Shown: positions 49,240-58,248 of the stretch, one piece after another
How the letters are laid out: each line of letters opens with the position of its first letter
How positions within the stretch are numbered: position 1 is the first letter of the stretch
Assembly (NCBI GenBank): GCA_025149125.1
Contig: CP102272.1
Coordinates: 4,836,001-4,900,000 of the forward strand
DNA length: 64,000 nt
Direction of reading: 5' to 3'
Origin: [Clostridium] asparagiforme DSM 15981
Lineage (GTDB): Bacteria; Bacillota; Clostridia; Lachnospirales; Lachnospiraceae
Made by a program: the position numbers and the translations under genes
Notes under the pieces: model-generated
The model's input: only the letters and a program-made list of their open reading frames with translations
Database searches by the model: none
What the model was told of the DNA's origin: nothing

Positions 49240-50663
49240 GGGCCCGGCTGGAGAGGCTGACCGCCGGGCGGAGGCTGTGGGTTCTGCTCGGCGCGGCGGC
49301 CTTTCTCTGGTTTTCATTTACAGCCGGCATGACGGTGCTGCGCTACCGGCTGAATTATTCCCCGGCCTATGATTTTGGAATTTTTTCCCAAATGTATTAT
49401 TATCTGGACAAATGCCTCCAGCCCCTGACCACTGTGGAGCGGGACGGACTTTTGTCCCATTTTGCCGTGCATTTGTCCCCGATTTTCTATGCCCTGCTGC
49501 CCTTTTACAAGCTGGTTCCCAGGCCGGAAACCCTGTTGGTGCTGCAGGCCCTTCTGGTAATCAGCGGGCTGATCCCCCTGTGCCTGCTGGCCCGGGCTTT
49601 AAAATGCACCCGCCCGCAGATTCTGTGCTTCGGACTGGTCTACTGCGCCTACCCCGCGTTTATGGGCGGCTGCTTTTACGATTTCCATGAGAACAAGTTT
49701 TTGACCCTGATGATTCTCTGGGTTCTGTACTTTATGGAAACACGGCGTTTCAAGTCCATGCTGGCCTGCCTGGCGCTCCTGCTGCTGGTGAAGGAGGACG
49801 CGCCCGTGTACGCGGCATGCATCGGACTTTACCTGTTTTTGGGGAAACGGGAATACCGGCTGGGCGGGCTGGTGTTTGCCGCCTCCTGCCTGTACTTTGT
49901 CATGGCCGTGTGGTATATCAACCGCTTCGGGGACGGGGCCATGATCAACCGCTTCGACAACTACATCTCAGACAAGCGCCTGGGGCTTGCCAGCATGTTC
50001 AAAACCATCCTGGTAAACCCGGCCTATGTGCTTTCCCAGATCGCGGTGGAGGACAAGATTCTTTTCTTTCTGGAAATGCTGCTGCCCCTGGGATTTCTGC
50101 CCCTGATGACGAAGCAATGGCAGCGCCTGACGCTGCTCATTCCCTTTGTGCTGATCAACCTGATGTCCAATTACAAGTATCAGCATTCCATTTTTTTCCA
50201 GTATACCTACGGCAGCGGGGCCTTACTCTTCTACCTGGCAATGATCAATCTGCGCAGTTTAAACCGGACCGGGCTTTGGCGGCGGGCGCTGACATCCCGC
50301 CTTCTCGCCTCGGGCCTCCTCTGCGCCCTGGTCATCACCGCCACGGTGGTGTCCTCCAAATCCAAATACATCCGGCTTTACGGGCGCTATCACGAGAAAG
50401 CGGCCCAGGCCCGGGAACTTTTAGCCCAAATCCCGGAGGATGCGCCGGTCCGCTCCTCCACCTTTTTCGTGCCACAGCTCTCCATGCGGGATGAAATTTA
50501 CCTGCTGGACAGCGGCCATGAGGCCGGGTACGCGGTGGTGGATCTGCGGGCAAACTACGAGAAGAATCTGGATCAGACCCTGGAACAGCTGGAAAAGGAC
50601 GGCTATGAGGAAACCGGACGAGTGGACCGGTATGTGGCGGTGTTTGAGAAAACGGGCCGCTAG
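49236..50663 (+). CDS. DUF2079 family membrane protein, possible glycosyltransferase-like
   Basis: A 475-residue protein with about ten membrane helices. The N-terminal segment YDFGIFSQMYYYLDKCLQP, with LLSHFAVHLSPIFYALLP after it, matches the DUF2079 family; the acidic residue in the first loop (YDFG) resembles the GT-C glycosyltransferase fold. The start is ATG 49236, overlapping the stop of the preceding gene; a long upstream extension in this frame is rejected because it crosses that gene. It may transfer a lipid-linked sugar, but no other glycan genes are nearby. Confidence 0.85.
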   Translation: MRARLERLTAGRRLWVLLGAAAFLWFSFTAGMTVLRYRLNYSPAYDFGIFSQMYYYLDKCLQPLTTVERDGLLSHFAVHLSPIFYALLPFYKLVPRPETLLVLQALLVISGLIPLCLLARALKCTRPQILCFGLVYCAYPAFMGGCFYDFHENKFLTLMILWVLYFMETRRFKSMLACLALLLLVKEDAPVYAACIGLYLFLGKREYRLGGLVFAASCLYFVMAVWYINRFGDGAMINRFDNYISDKRLGLASMFKTILVNPAYVLSQIAVEDKILFFLEMLLPLGFLPLMTKQWQRLTLLIPFVLINLMSNYKYQHSIFFQYTYGSGALLFYLAMINLRSLNRTGLWRRALTSRLLASGLLCALVITATVVSSKSKYIRLYGRYHEKAAQARELLAQIPEDAPVRSSTFFVPQLSMRDEIYLLDSGHEAGYAVVDLRANYEKNLDQTLEQLEKDGYEETGRVDRYVAVFEKTGR

Positions 50664-50681
50664 CTCAGTTCATGGGCTGCC

Positions 50682-51884
50682 TCAGCTCTCAGCCCCCGCC
50701 GCGGCCAACCGCGGCTTCAAAAGCCAATGATACGCCAGGCACATCCCAATGGTGACCGCCATATCCGGCAGCGTATTGCCCACCGGGGTGTCCACCTGCA
50801 TGAGCAGCCGGTAGGCCGCAAAGCCCAGAACCCAGATCACCAGGTTGGGCACATGGTAGCTGAGTCCGCTGCGGTCCGCCTTCAGGAAGAAATAATCCGC
50901 GATCTGAATGGCGATCATAGGTGCGAACACGGACCCGATCAGATAGAGGAAATCCGTGATATTGTCCATGGGGTAGACGATGGCCGCGGCCGTTCCGATC
51001 ACGGTCACCGCCACCGCAGCCCACTTTTCGCGGATGGTTCCGGAGATGGACACGCTGGACACGCCTGCGGAGTAGGCGTCCAAAAAGGTGGTGGTCACGG
51101 TGGACAGGATAATGATCAGCAGTCCCGCCATGCCCAGCCCTGCCTTTACCATAATCTGGGAAATATCCGTCACGCCGGTATAAATCGCCGCGCCCATGCC
51201 GATCACGTACATCCAGACGCTCACCAGGCCGTAGATCACGGCGCTGGCCGCGGTGGCGGCCAGGGGCTTCTCGGCCTCCCTGGTATAGTCGCTGATCAGG
51301 GGCAGCCAGGACAGGGGCATGGCAACGGACAGCTCCACGGCAGCCCCAAAGCTCATCGTCTCCCCTTCTCCGGCCAAAACTCCCCCGCCGCGGCCAAAAA
51401 AGATCACCTTACACAGAATCAGCGTTAAAATAAACAGCGCAGCCATGGCCACTGTGTTTATTTTCCCCAGGTTCCGGATCCCGATCAGAATCCAGACCAG
51501 GATCAGACCGCCGATCACCAGACACCAAACCGTCTGCCCGGCTCCCAGCGCGCCCCCGGCCGCCAGAGCGCCGTCGTAGATCATGATGGCGGTCCAGCCC
51601 AGCAGCTGAAGCACGTTTAAGGTGGAAAACAGCAGGCTGCCCTTACGGCCGAAACTCATTTTCACCGTCTCCATGGCGCTGCGCCGGGCGAAGCCGCCGA
51701 TGAGTCCGGCCATAAACAGCAGGCTGCAGCCGATCACGTGGCCCAGCAGAATGGCCGCCAGGCCCTTCGCCATGCCCAAAGGGGCCAGGTAGGTGCCCGT
51801 GAGGATTTCCGCGATGGACACGCCGGCTCCAAACCAGATCAGGCCGTTGTTTAATATGGAAGTTCCCTTTCTCGTTCCGCTCAT
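50682..51884 (-). CDS. cytX: CytX-type hydroxymethylpyrimidine transporter
   Basis: A 400-residue permease of the nucleobase:cation symporter-1 group with about 12 helices. The start ATG 51884 follows GGAGGGGACT. Segments such as NNGLIWFGAGVSIAEILTGTYLAPLG and MDNITDFLYLIGSVFAPMIAIQIADYF (both partly seen at 12-37 and 313-339) fit CytX. It is the last gene of the TPP-riboswitch operon, 13 bp after thiD, so it probably imports the HMP pyrimidine precursor that ThiD phosphorylates. Confidence 0.9.
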   Translation of the reverse strand: MSGTRKGTSILNNGLIWFGAGVSIAEILTGTYLAPLGMAKGLAAILLGHVIGCSLLFMAGLIGGFARRSAMETVKMSFGRKGSLLFSTLNVLQLLGWTAIMIYDGALAAGGALGAGQTVWCLVIGGLILVWILIGIRNLGKINTVAMAALFILTLILCKVIFFGRGGGVLAGEGETMSFGAAVELSVAMPLSWLPLISDYTREAEKPLAATAASAVIYGLVSVWMYVIGMGAAIYTGVTDISQIMVKAGLGMAGLLIIILSTVTTTFLDAYSAGVSSVSISGTIREKWAAVAVTVIGTAAAIVYPMDNITDFLYLIGSVFAPMIAIQIADYFFLKADRSGLSYHVPNLVIWVLGFAAYRLLMQVDTPVGNTLPDMAVTIGMCLAYHWLLKPRLAAAGAES

Positions 51885-51897
51885 AGTCCCCTCCCCC

Positions 51898-52689
51898 TCA
51901 ATACTCGCCACGGATGGCGAAAGCGTGGTTCATGGGACCGCTGCCCTTGCCCAAATCCAGCATATCGGAGAGCGCCAGGGACAGATAGCGCTTGGCCATC
52001 TCCACCGACGTTTCCATATCCCGGCCCTTGGCCAGGTTGGAAGCGATGGCGCTGGACAGGGTGCAGCCGGTTCCGTGGGTGTTGGGATTGTGGATGCGTG
52101 TTCCCAGGAACCATTTGAAACGGCCGTTGCGGTACAGCAGGTCGTTGGCATCGTTGAGCTGATGGCCGCCTTTGACCAGCACGGCGCAGCCGTATGTATC
52201 CCCGATCAAAGCCGCCGCCCGCTCCATGTCCTCCGCCGTGCGCACGTCCATGCCGGAAAGCACCTCCGCCTCCGGGATGTTGGGCGTCAGCACCGTTGCC
52301 ATGGGCAGCAGCCTCTGCTTCAGCGTGCCCACGGCCTCCTCGCCGATGAGACGGGCGCCGCTGGTGGCCACCATCACCGGGTCCACCACAACATTTGCGG
52401 CCCCGTAATGGGCCAGCCGCTCCGCGATCACTTCGATCAGACGGCTGGAGGAAACCATGCCGATTTTAACTGCATCCGGGTAGATATCCGTGAAAATATC
52501 GTCGATCTGTTCCCTTAAAAATTCCGGAGTTACCTCCATAATCCCTGTTACGCCGGTGGTATTCTGGGCCGTCAGGGCCGTGACCGCGCTCATGGCGTAT
52601 ACCCCGTGAGCGGTCATGGTCTTGATATCTGCCTGGATGCCGGCGCCTCCGCTGGAATCGCTTCCAGCGATTGTTAATGCTGTGTTCAT
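51898..52689 (-). CDS. thiD: Hydroxymethylpyrimidine/phosphomethylpyrimidine kinase
   Basis: A 263-residue ribokinase-fold kinase that phosphorylates HMP twice to HMP-PP. Family segments ALTIAGSDSSGGAGIQADIK, VVVDPVMVATSGARL and the catalytic NTHGTGCTLSSAIAS are intact. The start ATG 52689 follows AAGGGAG. It lies between the HAD gene and cytX in the thiamin operon. ThiD acting on salvaged HMP agrees with the lack of thiC in the window. Confidence 0.95.
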   Translation of the reverse strand: MNTALTIAGSDSSGGAGIQADIKTMTAHGVYAMSAVTALTAQNTTGVTGIMEVTPEFLREQIDDIFTDIYPDAVKIGMVSSSRLIEVIAERLAHYGAANVVVDPVMVATSGARLIGEEAVGTLKQRLLPMATVLTPNIPEAEVLSGMDVRTAEDMERAAALIGDTYGCAVLVKGGHQLNDANDLLYRNGRFKWFLGTRIHNPNTHGTGCTLSSAIASNLAKGRDMETSVEMAKRYLSLALSDMLDLGKGSGPMNHAFAIRGEY

Positions 52690-52789
52690 TTTGTTCTCCC
52701 TTCGCATTAATTTTGTCAGAGCGCGCCGATGTCCGCCGCGCTCCTGGCGACAGAAGGTGGTGCCCCCGATCTGCCGCCGGTCTGTTGTT

Positions 52790-53452
52790 CTATTTCAAGG
52801 CCTGTTGGTAAAAGCCGTTGAAATCCGTAAAATCCTTCATGGCGTAATCCGCCAGCTGTTCCAGTTTTTCCCGGTCCCCGTCCGCAGACGGATCACGGAC
52901 CACGGCCACCCGATACCCCGCGCTCCTGGCGGTGGAGGCGGCAAAAAACGCATCCTCAAAGACCCAGACGGTCTGCGGATCGGGTCCGCCCAGGCTGCAG
53001 TTTGCCAGGTGGTACACGTCGGGCCTGGATTTGCCCGCCCCCGCCTGGGCGCAGGTGAAAATGCCGTTGAACCGCGGCAGCAGCCCCAGCCGTTTTAAGG
53101 CTGCCTCCACCAGACGCCGGTCGCTGGAGGTGGCGACCGCCATGGGAATCCCGCGCTCCTGCAGCTGCCGCAAAAACGCCTCCAGCCCGGCTTTGGGCTG
53201 GGCCCGGTGGAAATAAAAGTCCTCGATCGCAGCGCTGACGCCGCAAACGATCTCCTCCCGGCTCTGGGTCAGGCCGTAGCGTGCGATCAGGTACTCCGCC
53301 CCCTCGGCCATGGACATGGGATAGAGAATTCTCCCCAGCCCCGGCTCCGGGACATGCCCCAATCCCTCCAGGTACAGGGCCGCGGCGTTGTCCCAGATGG
53401 GCATGGAGTCAAGCAGCGTGCCGTCCGCATCGAAAATGGCCCCGGCGATCAT
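52790..53452 (-). CDS. HAD-superfamily phosphatase in the thiamin operon
   Basis: A 220-residue haloacid dehalogenase-type enzyme. Motif I is DADGTLLDS (residues 8-16), motif II is ATSSDRR, motif III lies near KSRPDVYHLA and motif IV is VFEDAFFA. A helical cap (about 20-85) places it with beta-phosphoglucomutase-like phosphatases. Its start overlaps the thiE stop by four bases, so it is translated with the thiamin enzymes. A role in dephosphorylating thiamin phosphate or a pyrimidine intermediate is likely but inferred; no ThiL is in the window. Confidence 0.88.
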   Translation of the reverse strand: MIAGAIFDADGTLLDSMPIWDNAAALYLEGLGHVPEPGLGRILYPMSMAEGAEYLIARYGLTQSREEIVCGVSAAIEDFYFHRAQPKAGLEAFLRQLQERGIPMAVATSSDRRLVEAALKRLGLLPRFNGIFTCAQAGAGKSRPDVYHLANCSLGGPDPQTVWVFEDAFFAASTARSAGYRVAVVRDPSADGDREKLEQLADYAMKDFTDFNGFYQQALK

Positions 53453-54090
53453 CTCTTCACCATCCGCTCCACAGCCGCTTTCAAGTCCGCGGTGGCGGCT
53501 TCGATCTGCTTCTGGGCGAAAATGGCGCTGACCACGGCCACGCCGCAGATTCCGCTGCCCGCCAGCCGTTCCACGTTGCCGCGGCCAATCCCGCCGATGG
53601 CGATCACCGGGATGTCCACCGCACGGCAGATGTCCCGCAGCGTCTCATAGGAGACATCCGTGGCATCCTGCTTGGTTCCGGTGGGAAACACAGCTCCCAC
53701 CCCCAGGTAGTCCGCGCCCCGCTGTTGTGCCAGCAGCGCCTGTTCCACCGTTTGGGCGGAAACGCCGATAATCTTGTCCGCGCCAAGCCTGGCGCGCACA
53801 TCTCCGGCCTCCATGTCGCTCTGGCCCACATGGACGCCGTCTGCGTCCACCGCGGCTGCGATCTCAACGTTGTCGTTAATCAGAAACGGTACCCCAAAGC
53901 GCCGGCAGAGCGCCTTTAGCTCCCTGGCCTCCGCCAGAAACCGCTCCTGGTCCAGCGCCTTCTCCCGCAGCTGGATAAAGGTGGCTCCTCCCCGCAAGGC
54001 CGCCTCCACCTGCTCATACAGCGTGGCCCCGTTTAACCAGCTGCGGTCCGTCACCGCGTACAACAGCAAATCCTTTTTATCGCACCTCAT
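53449..54090 (-). CDS. thiE: Thiamin phosphate synthase
   Basis: A 213-residue TIM-barrel enzyme joining HMP-PP and thiazole phosphate to thiamin phosphate. Family motifs are intact: FIQLREKALD, LINDNVEIAAAVDADGVHVGQSD, GVSAQTVEQA, GVGAVFPTGTKQDA and VIAIGGIG. It overlaps thiM by 14 bases at its start and the HAD gene by four at its end, so translation is tightly coupled. Full family length. Confidence 0.96.
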   Translation of the reverse strand: MRCDKKDLLLYAVTDRSWLNGATLYEQVEAALRGGATFIQLREKALDQERFLAEARELKALCRRFGVPFLINDNVEIAAAVDADGVHVGQSDMEAGDVRARLGADKIIGVSAQTVEQALLAQQRGADYLGVGAVFPTGTKQDATDVSYETLRDICRAVDIPVIAIGGIGRGNVERLAGSGICGVAVVSAIFAQKQIEAATADLKAAVERMVKR

Positions 54091-54898
54091 ATTTTGCCCC
54101 CCTTTCCAGGGTCTGGCCGTCCATATTATAGATCGCGTCGATCATGCGGCTGCGGTAAGCGGCGTTGCCGTCCCCGGGCGCCATGCGCGAAAAACCGATC
54201 TCCCCGGCCAGCCCCATCAGGCAGACCGCGGCAGCCGCGGCCTCCAGGCAGTTGCCGGGATTTGCCGCGGCGTAGGCCGCCGTAAGGGCGGACAGCTGGC
54301 AGCCGGTACCGGTGACCTTCCCCATCTCCGGGCGGCCGTTGCGGATCACATAACAGCGCTTAGCGTCCGCCACCAGGTCAATGGCCCCCGTCACGGCCAC
54401 GATGGCCCCGTCCCTGGCGGAGAGATCCTTCACAAAAGCGATTGCGGATTCCAGATTCTCCTCCGTCACCACGTCCTCCACGCTGGCGTCCACCCCCCGG
54501 GTGTTGCCGCTGCCCGCGGCCAGCGTCTTGATCTCGGACATATTGCCGCGGACAATGGTAAACCGGATCTCCCTGATCAGCCTTCTGGCCGTTTCGGTGC
54601 GCAGGGCGCTGGCCCCCGCTCCCACCGGGTCCAGAACCACCGGATGGTTCAAGGCCTGCGCCGCTTTCCCCGCCTTCAGCATGGACGGGATGGTGCGGCT
54701 GTTCAGGGTGCCGATGTTGATGTTGAGACCGCTGCAGATGGCGGTGATCTCCTCCACCTCCCCCTCGTCGTCGGCCATAATGGGGCTTGCGCCGCAAGCT
54801 AACAGCACATTTGCCACGTCGTTGACCGTGACGTAGTTGGTGATATTGTGAATCAGGGGCACCGAGTTCCTCACATTTTCCAGACAGGTTTTAAACAT
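54077..54898 (-). CDS. thiM: Hydroxyethylthiazole kinase
   Basis: A 273-residue salvage kinase phosphorylating the thiazole alcohol. Recognisable segments are PLIHNITNYVTVNDVANVLLA, MADDEGEVEE, NIGTLNSRTIPSMLKA, VLDPVGAGAS and the catalytic TGTGCQLSALTAAYAA. It is the first gene of the operon, 59 bp after the riboswitch terminator. Together with ThiD, ThiE and CytX it makes a salvage route for both halves of thiamin rather than full synthesis. Confidence 0.96.
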   Translation of the reverse strand: MFKTCLENVRNSVPLIHNITNYVTVNDVANVLLACGASPIMADDEGEVEEITAICSGLNINIGTLNSRTIPSMLKAGKAAQALNHPVVLDPVGAGASALRTETARRLIREIRFTIVRGNMSEIKTLAAGSGNTRGVDASVEDVVTEENLESAIAFVKDLSARDGAIVAVTGAIDLVADAKRCYVIRNGRPEMGKVTGTGCQLSALTAAYAAANPGNCLEAAAAAVCLMGLAGEIGFSRMAPGDGNAAYRSRMIDAIYNMDGQTLERGAKYEVR

Positions 54899-54941
54899 TG
54901 TGTTTCCTCCTCTTTCTCTTCAGCCGCGCCAGCGGTCCATT

Positions 54942-54964
54942 GGTCCATTGCATCCAATAAAAAA
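54942..54964. repeat. Dispersed post-terminator motif, copy 3
   Basis: GGTCCATTGCATCCAATAA followed by AAAA; on the minus strand it directly follows the T tract of the riboswitch terminator. Confidence 0.45.
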
Positions 54965-54999
54965 GCTGCGATGCAACCAATGAAAGGCAGCATCACAGC
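54958..54999 (-). terminator. Riboswitch expression-platform terminator
   Basis: GCTGTGATGC pairs with GCATCGCAGC (one wobble), followed by TTTTTT on the minus strand, 22 bp after the TPP aptamer and before thiM. Confidence 0.85.
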
Positions 55000-55020
55000 G
55001 ATATGATACAAATGGCTATG

Positions 55021-55105
55021 GTTCCCTACGTTGGCATTATCCAAATCAGGTCAAGGGTCGAAGCAGTCTCAGCTTCCTCTCAGCCCACTACTGTGAGCTC
55101 CCCGC
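55021..55105 (-). ncRNA. TPP riboswitch aptamer (THI element)
   Basis: The minus strand reads GCGGGGAGCT, then GGGCTGAGAGG, ACCCTTGACCTGATTTGGA and TAATGCCAACGTAGGGAA, the conserved THI-box core in the right order. Binding thiamin pyrophosphate would favour the terminator at 54958-54999 and shut off thiM-thiE-HAD-thiD-cytX. Confidence 0.97.
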
Positions 55106-55125
55106 TTTTCGATTTTACGAACTCT

Positions 55126-55153
55126 ATTATACACTGGTTTGCGGATTATTCAA
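55126..55153 (-). promoter_or_regulatory. Thiamin operon promoter
   Basis: TTGAAT (55153-55148), a 16-bp spacer and TATAAT (55131-55126), about 20 bp ahead of the aptamer. Confidence 0.75.
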
Positions 55154-55266
55154 GCATTTTTTGACAAAATTCGCCAGTGGCCAGTGTGCCGCCGGAGTAA
55201 TGACGCCAAAGCACGCCAAAGGGCGCCGCCAAACGACAGCGCCGCGCTTCCAGGTACCGGGCCCCG

Positions 55267-56415
55267 TCACCACTCCGCAATGGAGCCGTCCCGGTGGCGC
55301 CACACGGGATTTTTCCAGCTGTGGGGCGTGCGGTTTTCCTCCAGCACCAGCTCCCGGTTGACCTCCACGCCGATACCGGGCTTTACCGGCAGCCGGACGT
55401 AGCCGTCCACGAACGCGAAGTCCTCCTTGTTCTTCACATAGTCCAGAACGGACTTGCCCACATTATAGTGGATGCCCATACTCTGCTCCTGGATCACTGC
55501 GTTGTAGCTGGTGGCGTCCACCTGCAAACAGGAGGCGAGGGCAATGGGACCTAAGGGACAGTGGGGAGCCAGAGCCACATCGTGGGCTTCGGCCATGGCC
55601 GCGATCTTCTTCACCTCGGTGATTCCGCCCGCGTGGGAAAGGTCGGGCTGGATAATATCCACTCCTCCGCTGGCAAACAGGCGCTTGAAATCATATTTTG
55701 TGAACAGGCGCTCGCCGGTGGCGATGGGGATGTTGCAGCAGTCCGCGATCTCCTTAAACAGCTCCATGTGCTCGCAGAGCACCGGCTCCTCCAGGAACAT
55801 GGGATCGAACTCCTCCAGCTTCTTCGCCAGCACCTTGGCCATGGGCCTGTGCACCCGGCCGTGGAAATCCACCGCGATGCCGAAATATTTGCCGCAGGAC
55901 TCCCGGATGGCGGCCACCCGCTCCAACACCTGGTCCACCTTCTCGTAGCTGTCGATGTACTGCAATTCCTCGGTTGCGTTCATCTTCACCGCTGTGAACC
56001 CGGCGTCCTTTCGCTCCTTTGCCGCCGCGCCCACGTCCGTGGGACGGTCGCCGCCCACCCAGCTGTAAACCCGCATGCGGTCACGGCAGGCTCCGCCCAT
56101 CAGCTCGTACACCGGCGCGTTAAAATATTTGCCCTTGATATCCCACAGCGCCTGGTCGATGCCCGCGATGGCGCTCATAAGCACCCCGCCGCCCCGGTAA
56201 AATCCGGCCCGGTACAGAGTGGTCCAGATGTCCTCGATCCGTCTGGGATCGGCCCCGATCAGGTACTCGCGCATCTCTTCCACGCAGGCCTGCACCGTGG
56301 CCGCATGGCCCTCCAGCACGGCCTCGCCCCAGCCGCACAGGCCGTCGTCCGTACAAATTTCCACAAATCCCCAACGGGGGCGCACCAGATATGTGTTCAC
56401 TGCCTTGATCTTCAT
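55267..56415 (-). CDS. dgoD: D-galactonate dehydratase
   Basis: A 382-residue enolase-superfamily enzyme of the mandelate racemase group removing water from D-galactonate to give 2-dehydro-3-deoxy-galactonate. The active-site series AVDFHGRVH, FLEEPVL, IATGERLFTKYDF and DIIQPDLSHAGGITE matches galactonate dehydratase closely, and APHCPLGPIALASC follows. It is the last gene of a minus-strand operon with the kinase and aldolase that use its product. A related sugar-acid dehydratase is the alternative, made less likely by these partners. Confidence 0.92.
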   Translation of the reverse strand: MKIKAVNTYLVRPRWGFVEICTDDGLCGWGEAVLEGHAATVQACVEEMREYLIGADPRRIEDIWTTLYRAGFYRGGGVLMSAIAGIDQALWDIKGKYFNAPVYELMGGACRDRMRVYSWVGGDRPTDVGAAAKERKDAGFTAVKMNATEELQYIDSYEKVDQVLERVAAIRESCGKYFGIAVDFHGRVHRPMAKVLAKKLEEFDPMFLEEPVLCEHMELFKEIADCCNIPIATGERLFTKYDFKRLFASGGVDIIQPDLSHAGGITEVKKIAAMAEAHDVALAPHCPLGPIALASCLQVDATSYNAVIQEQSMGIHYNVGKSVLDYVKNKEDFAFVDGYVRLPVKPGIGVEVNRELVLEENRTPHSWKNPVWRHRDGSIAEW

Positions 56416-56550
56416 CGATTTTCCCTTCTCCTTTTGACAATTTCAGAGCAGTCTGGCCCTGTGAAGGGCGCGGCTGACCTGCCCCTGCATGGCCGCAGTC
56501 ATTCTGCCCGCTCATGCACAGCCCTGCTGCCTTGCTTCCGCCGCCGGCGC

Positions 56551-57198
56551 TCAACCCTTGTAAGCCGCGATGCCCGCGTTGGCCCGTTTCACCAGCTCCG
56601 CCACATAGGCGGCGCAGGCTTTCCAGTCCTTAGCCTTAACCGATTCCTTTGGCATAATATTGCTGCCCAGGCCCGCGCCCAGATAGCCCCGGCGGAAGAA
56701 CTCTTCAATGTTGTCCGCGCTCACGCCGCCGATGGCCACGTACTCCGTATCGTCAAAGGGGCCTTTCAGGCTCTTGATATAGGACATTGGCATATCTCCG
56801 GCCGGGAACAGCTTCATGGTGTGATAGCCGTGGTTCACGCACATAGCCACGTCGGAGGGCGTCAGCGCCCCCGGCAGAAACGGCACCTTCCGCTCCCGGC
56901 ACCACTCCAGCATCTCCGCCTGTGTGGACGGGGTCAGCAAAAATCCGGCTCCGGCCTCCAGGGCCTTTTCGGCCCGTTCCGGGGTAATCGCCGTGCCCGC
57001 GCCGATCATCACGTCCTCTCCGAATTCCTTTCGCAGCATGGCGATCTGCTCGTATCCATGTACCGAGTTCAGCGCCACCTCAAAAATCTTCACCCCACCG
57101 GCCACCACGGCCCCGGCATAGTAAAGAGTGTCCTCAAGAGGCACGTTCCGCATGATCGCCAGCACCGGGCGCTGTGCAAATACTTCCCGCATATCCAT
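56551..57198 (-). CDS. dgoA: KDPG/KDPGal-type aldolase
   Basis: A 215-residue class I aldolase splitting 2-dehydro-3-deoxy-6-phosphogalactonate to pyruvate and glyceraldehyde 3-phosphate. The Schiff-base lysine is in HTMKLFPAGDMPMSYIK, with the family segments GAGTAITPERAEKALEAGA and FLPGALTPSDVAM. The start ATG 57198 follows GGAGAAAAG; an upstream ATG overlaps that site. It lies between the kinase and dgoD. The galactonate reading depends on dgoD; KDPG is a possible substrate too. Confidence 0.9.
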   Translation of the reverse strand: MDMREVFAQRPVLAIMRNVPLEDTLYYAGAVVAGGVKIFEVALNSVHGYEQIAMLRKEFGEDVMIGAGTAITPERAEKALEAGAGFLLTPSTQAEMLEWCRERKVPFLPGALTPSDVAMCVNHGYHTMKLFPAGDMPMSYIKSLKGPFDDTEYVAIGGVSADNIEEFFRRGYLGAGLGSNIMPKESVKAKDWKACAAYVAELVKRANAGIAAYKG

Positions 57199-57260
57199 AA
57201 ATTTCTTTTCTCCTTTCTTCCACAGCAAACGGCTTTCGCCGTAAACTCCATTTTCAGATT

Positions 57261-58208
57261 CTAACGGTAAATCTGCGCGCGGTTCTCCAGAATCCGCTGC
57301 AGCTTTCTCCGGTCCGGGTACCCTTCCGTGTCCCCGTCCGTCTCCGTGGCCATTGCCCCGGCCACCGCGCCCATGCGTCCGCAGGTCTGAAGATCCTGTC
57401 CCTCCAATACCCCGGCCAGAAACGCGGCGTTAAAGGCGTCTCCCGCCCCGATGGGGTCCACCGGCCGGCAGGGCCAGGGCTCCAGATACAGAATCTGCTT
57501 CCCGTCGGAGGCCCACGCGCCGTTTCCGCCGTCCTTTAAAACCGCCAGCTGGGCCGCTCCGTCCCCGTACACGGCCGCAAAGATTTCCTCCGGGCTCTCC
57601 CCGCCGTACAGAACCTTCGCCTCGTCCAGTCCCATGAGCAGGATCTGGCTCTCCCGGCAAAAATCCCTCAGCATAGGCGCGTAATCCCGATCCCCCCAGA
57701 GCTTGCGGCGGATGTTCGGGTCGAAGCTGATCCTCACCCCATAGCGCTTTGCCAGTTCCACCGCGCGCTCCACGGTCCGGCGGCAGCTCTCCGACAATAC
57801 CGGCGTGATCCCCGTGATGTGCAGAATTTCTGCGTCCTCAAACAGGCTTTCATCCAGGTCCTCCGGCTCCATGGCGCTGGCCGCGGAGTGTTTCCGGTAA
57901 TAGTAAACCGCCGTCTCTCCCCGGCTGGTCTCCTTGAACATGATCCCCGTGGGGTTGGACTCGTCAAAACGCACCGCCCGGGTATCCACGCCCTCGGAAC
58001 GGATCATATTCTGAACGTAGTGACCGAACTCGTCCTCCCCCAGCCGGCTGATCCACAGCACCTCGTGCCCCAGCTTGGCCAGTCCCACCGCCAGGTTGCT
58101 CTCAGCCCCGGCGATCCGCGGGTGAAAGCTGCTCACATAGCGCAGCGGCGCGGCCGAATCCGGCGAAAAGCACACCATCGTCTCACCAAGTGTTATCACC
58201 TTTGCCAT
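57261..58208 (-). CDS. dgoK: 2-dehydro-3-deoxy-galactonate/gluconate kinase, PfkB family
   Basis: A 315-residue sugar kinase. Unlike the ASKHA-fold DgoK of enteric bacteria, it is a PfkB/ribokinase-fold protein of the KdgK type: LGETMVCFSPD at the start, AGAESNLAVGLAKLG, then DPIGAGDAFNAAFLAG with the catalytic Asp. It would supply the phosphorylated substrate of the aldolase 62 bp downstream. The symbol reflects its inferred role in the galactonate operon; kdgK would fit the fold. Confidence 0.85.
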   Translation of the reverse strand: MAKVITLGETMVCFSPDSAAPLRYVSSFHPRIAGAESNLAVGLAKLGHEVLWISRLGEDEFGHYVQNMIRSEGVDTRAVRFDESNPTGIMFKETSRGETAVYYYRKHSAASAMEPEDLDESLFEDAEILHITGITPVLSESCRRTVERAVELAKRYGVRISFDPNIRRKLWGDRDYAPMLRDFCRESQILLMGLDEAKVLYGGESPEEIFAAVYGDGAAQLAVLKDGGNGAWASDGKQILYLEPWPCRPVDPIGAGDAFNAAFLAGVLEGQDLQTCGRMGAVAGAMATETDGDTEGYPDRRKLQRILENRAQIYR

Positions 58209-58248
58209 TCCTTTATCCCTCTTTCTATATTGATATATTTGTATCCGC

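Noticed and set aside
55561..57264. 567-residue plus-strand ORF opposite dgoD and dgoA
   Set aside because: Crosses two well-supported genes and shows the His/Arg/Gln-rich bias of a reverse-strand shadow.
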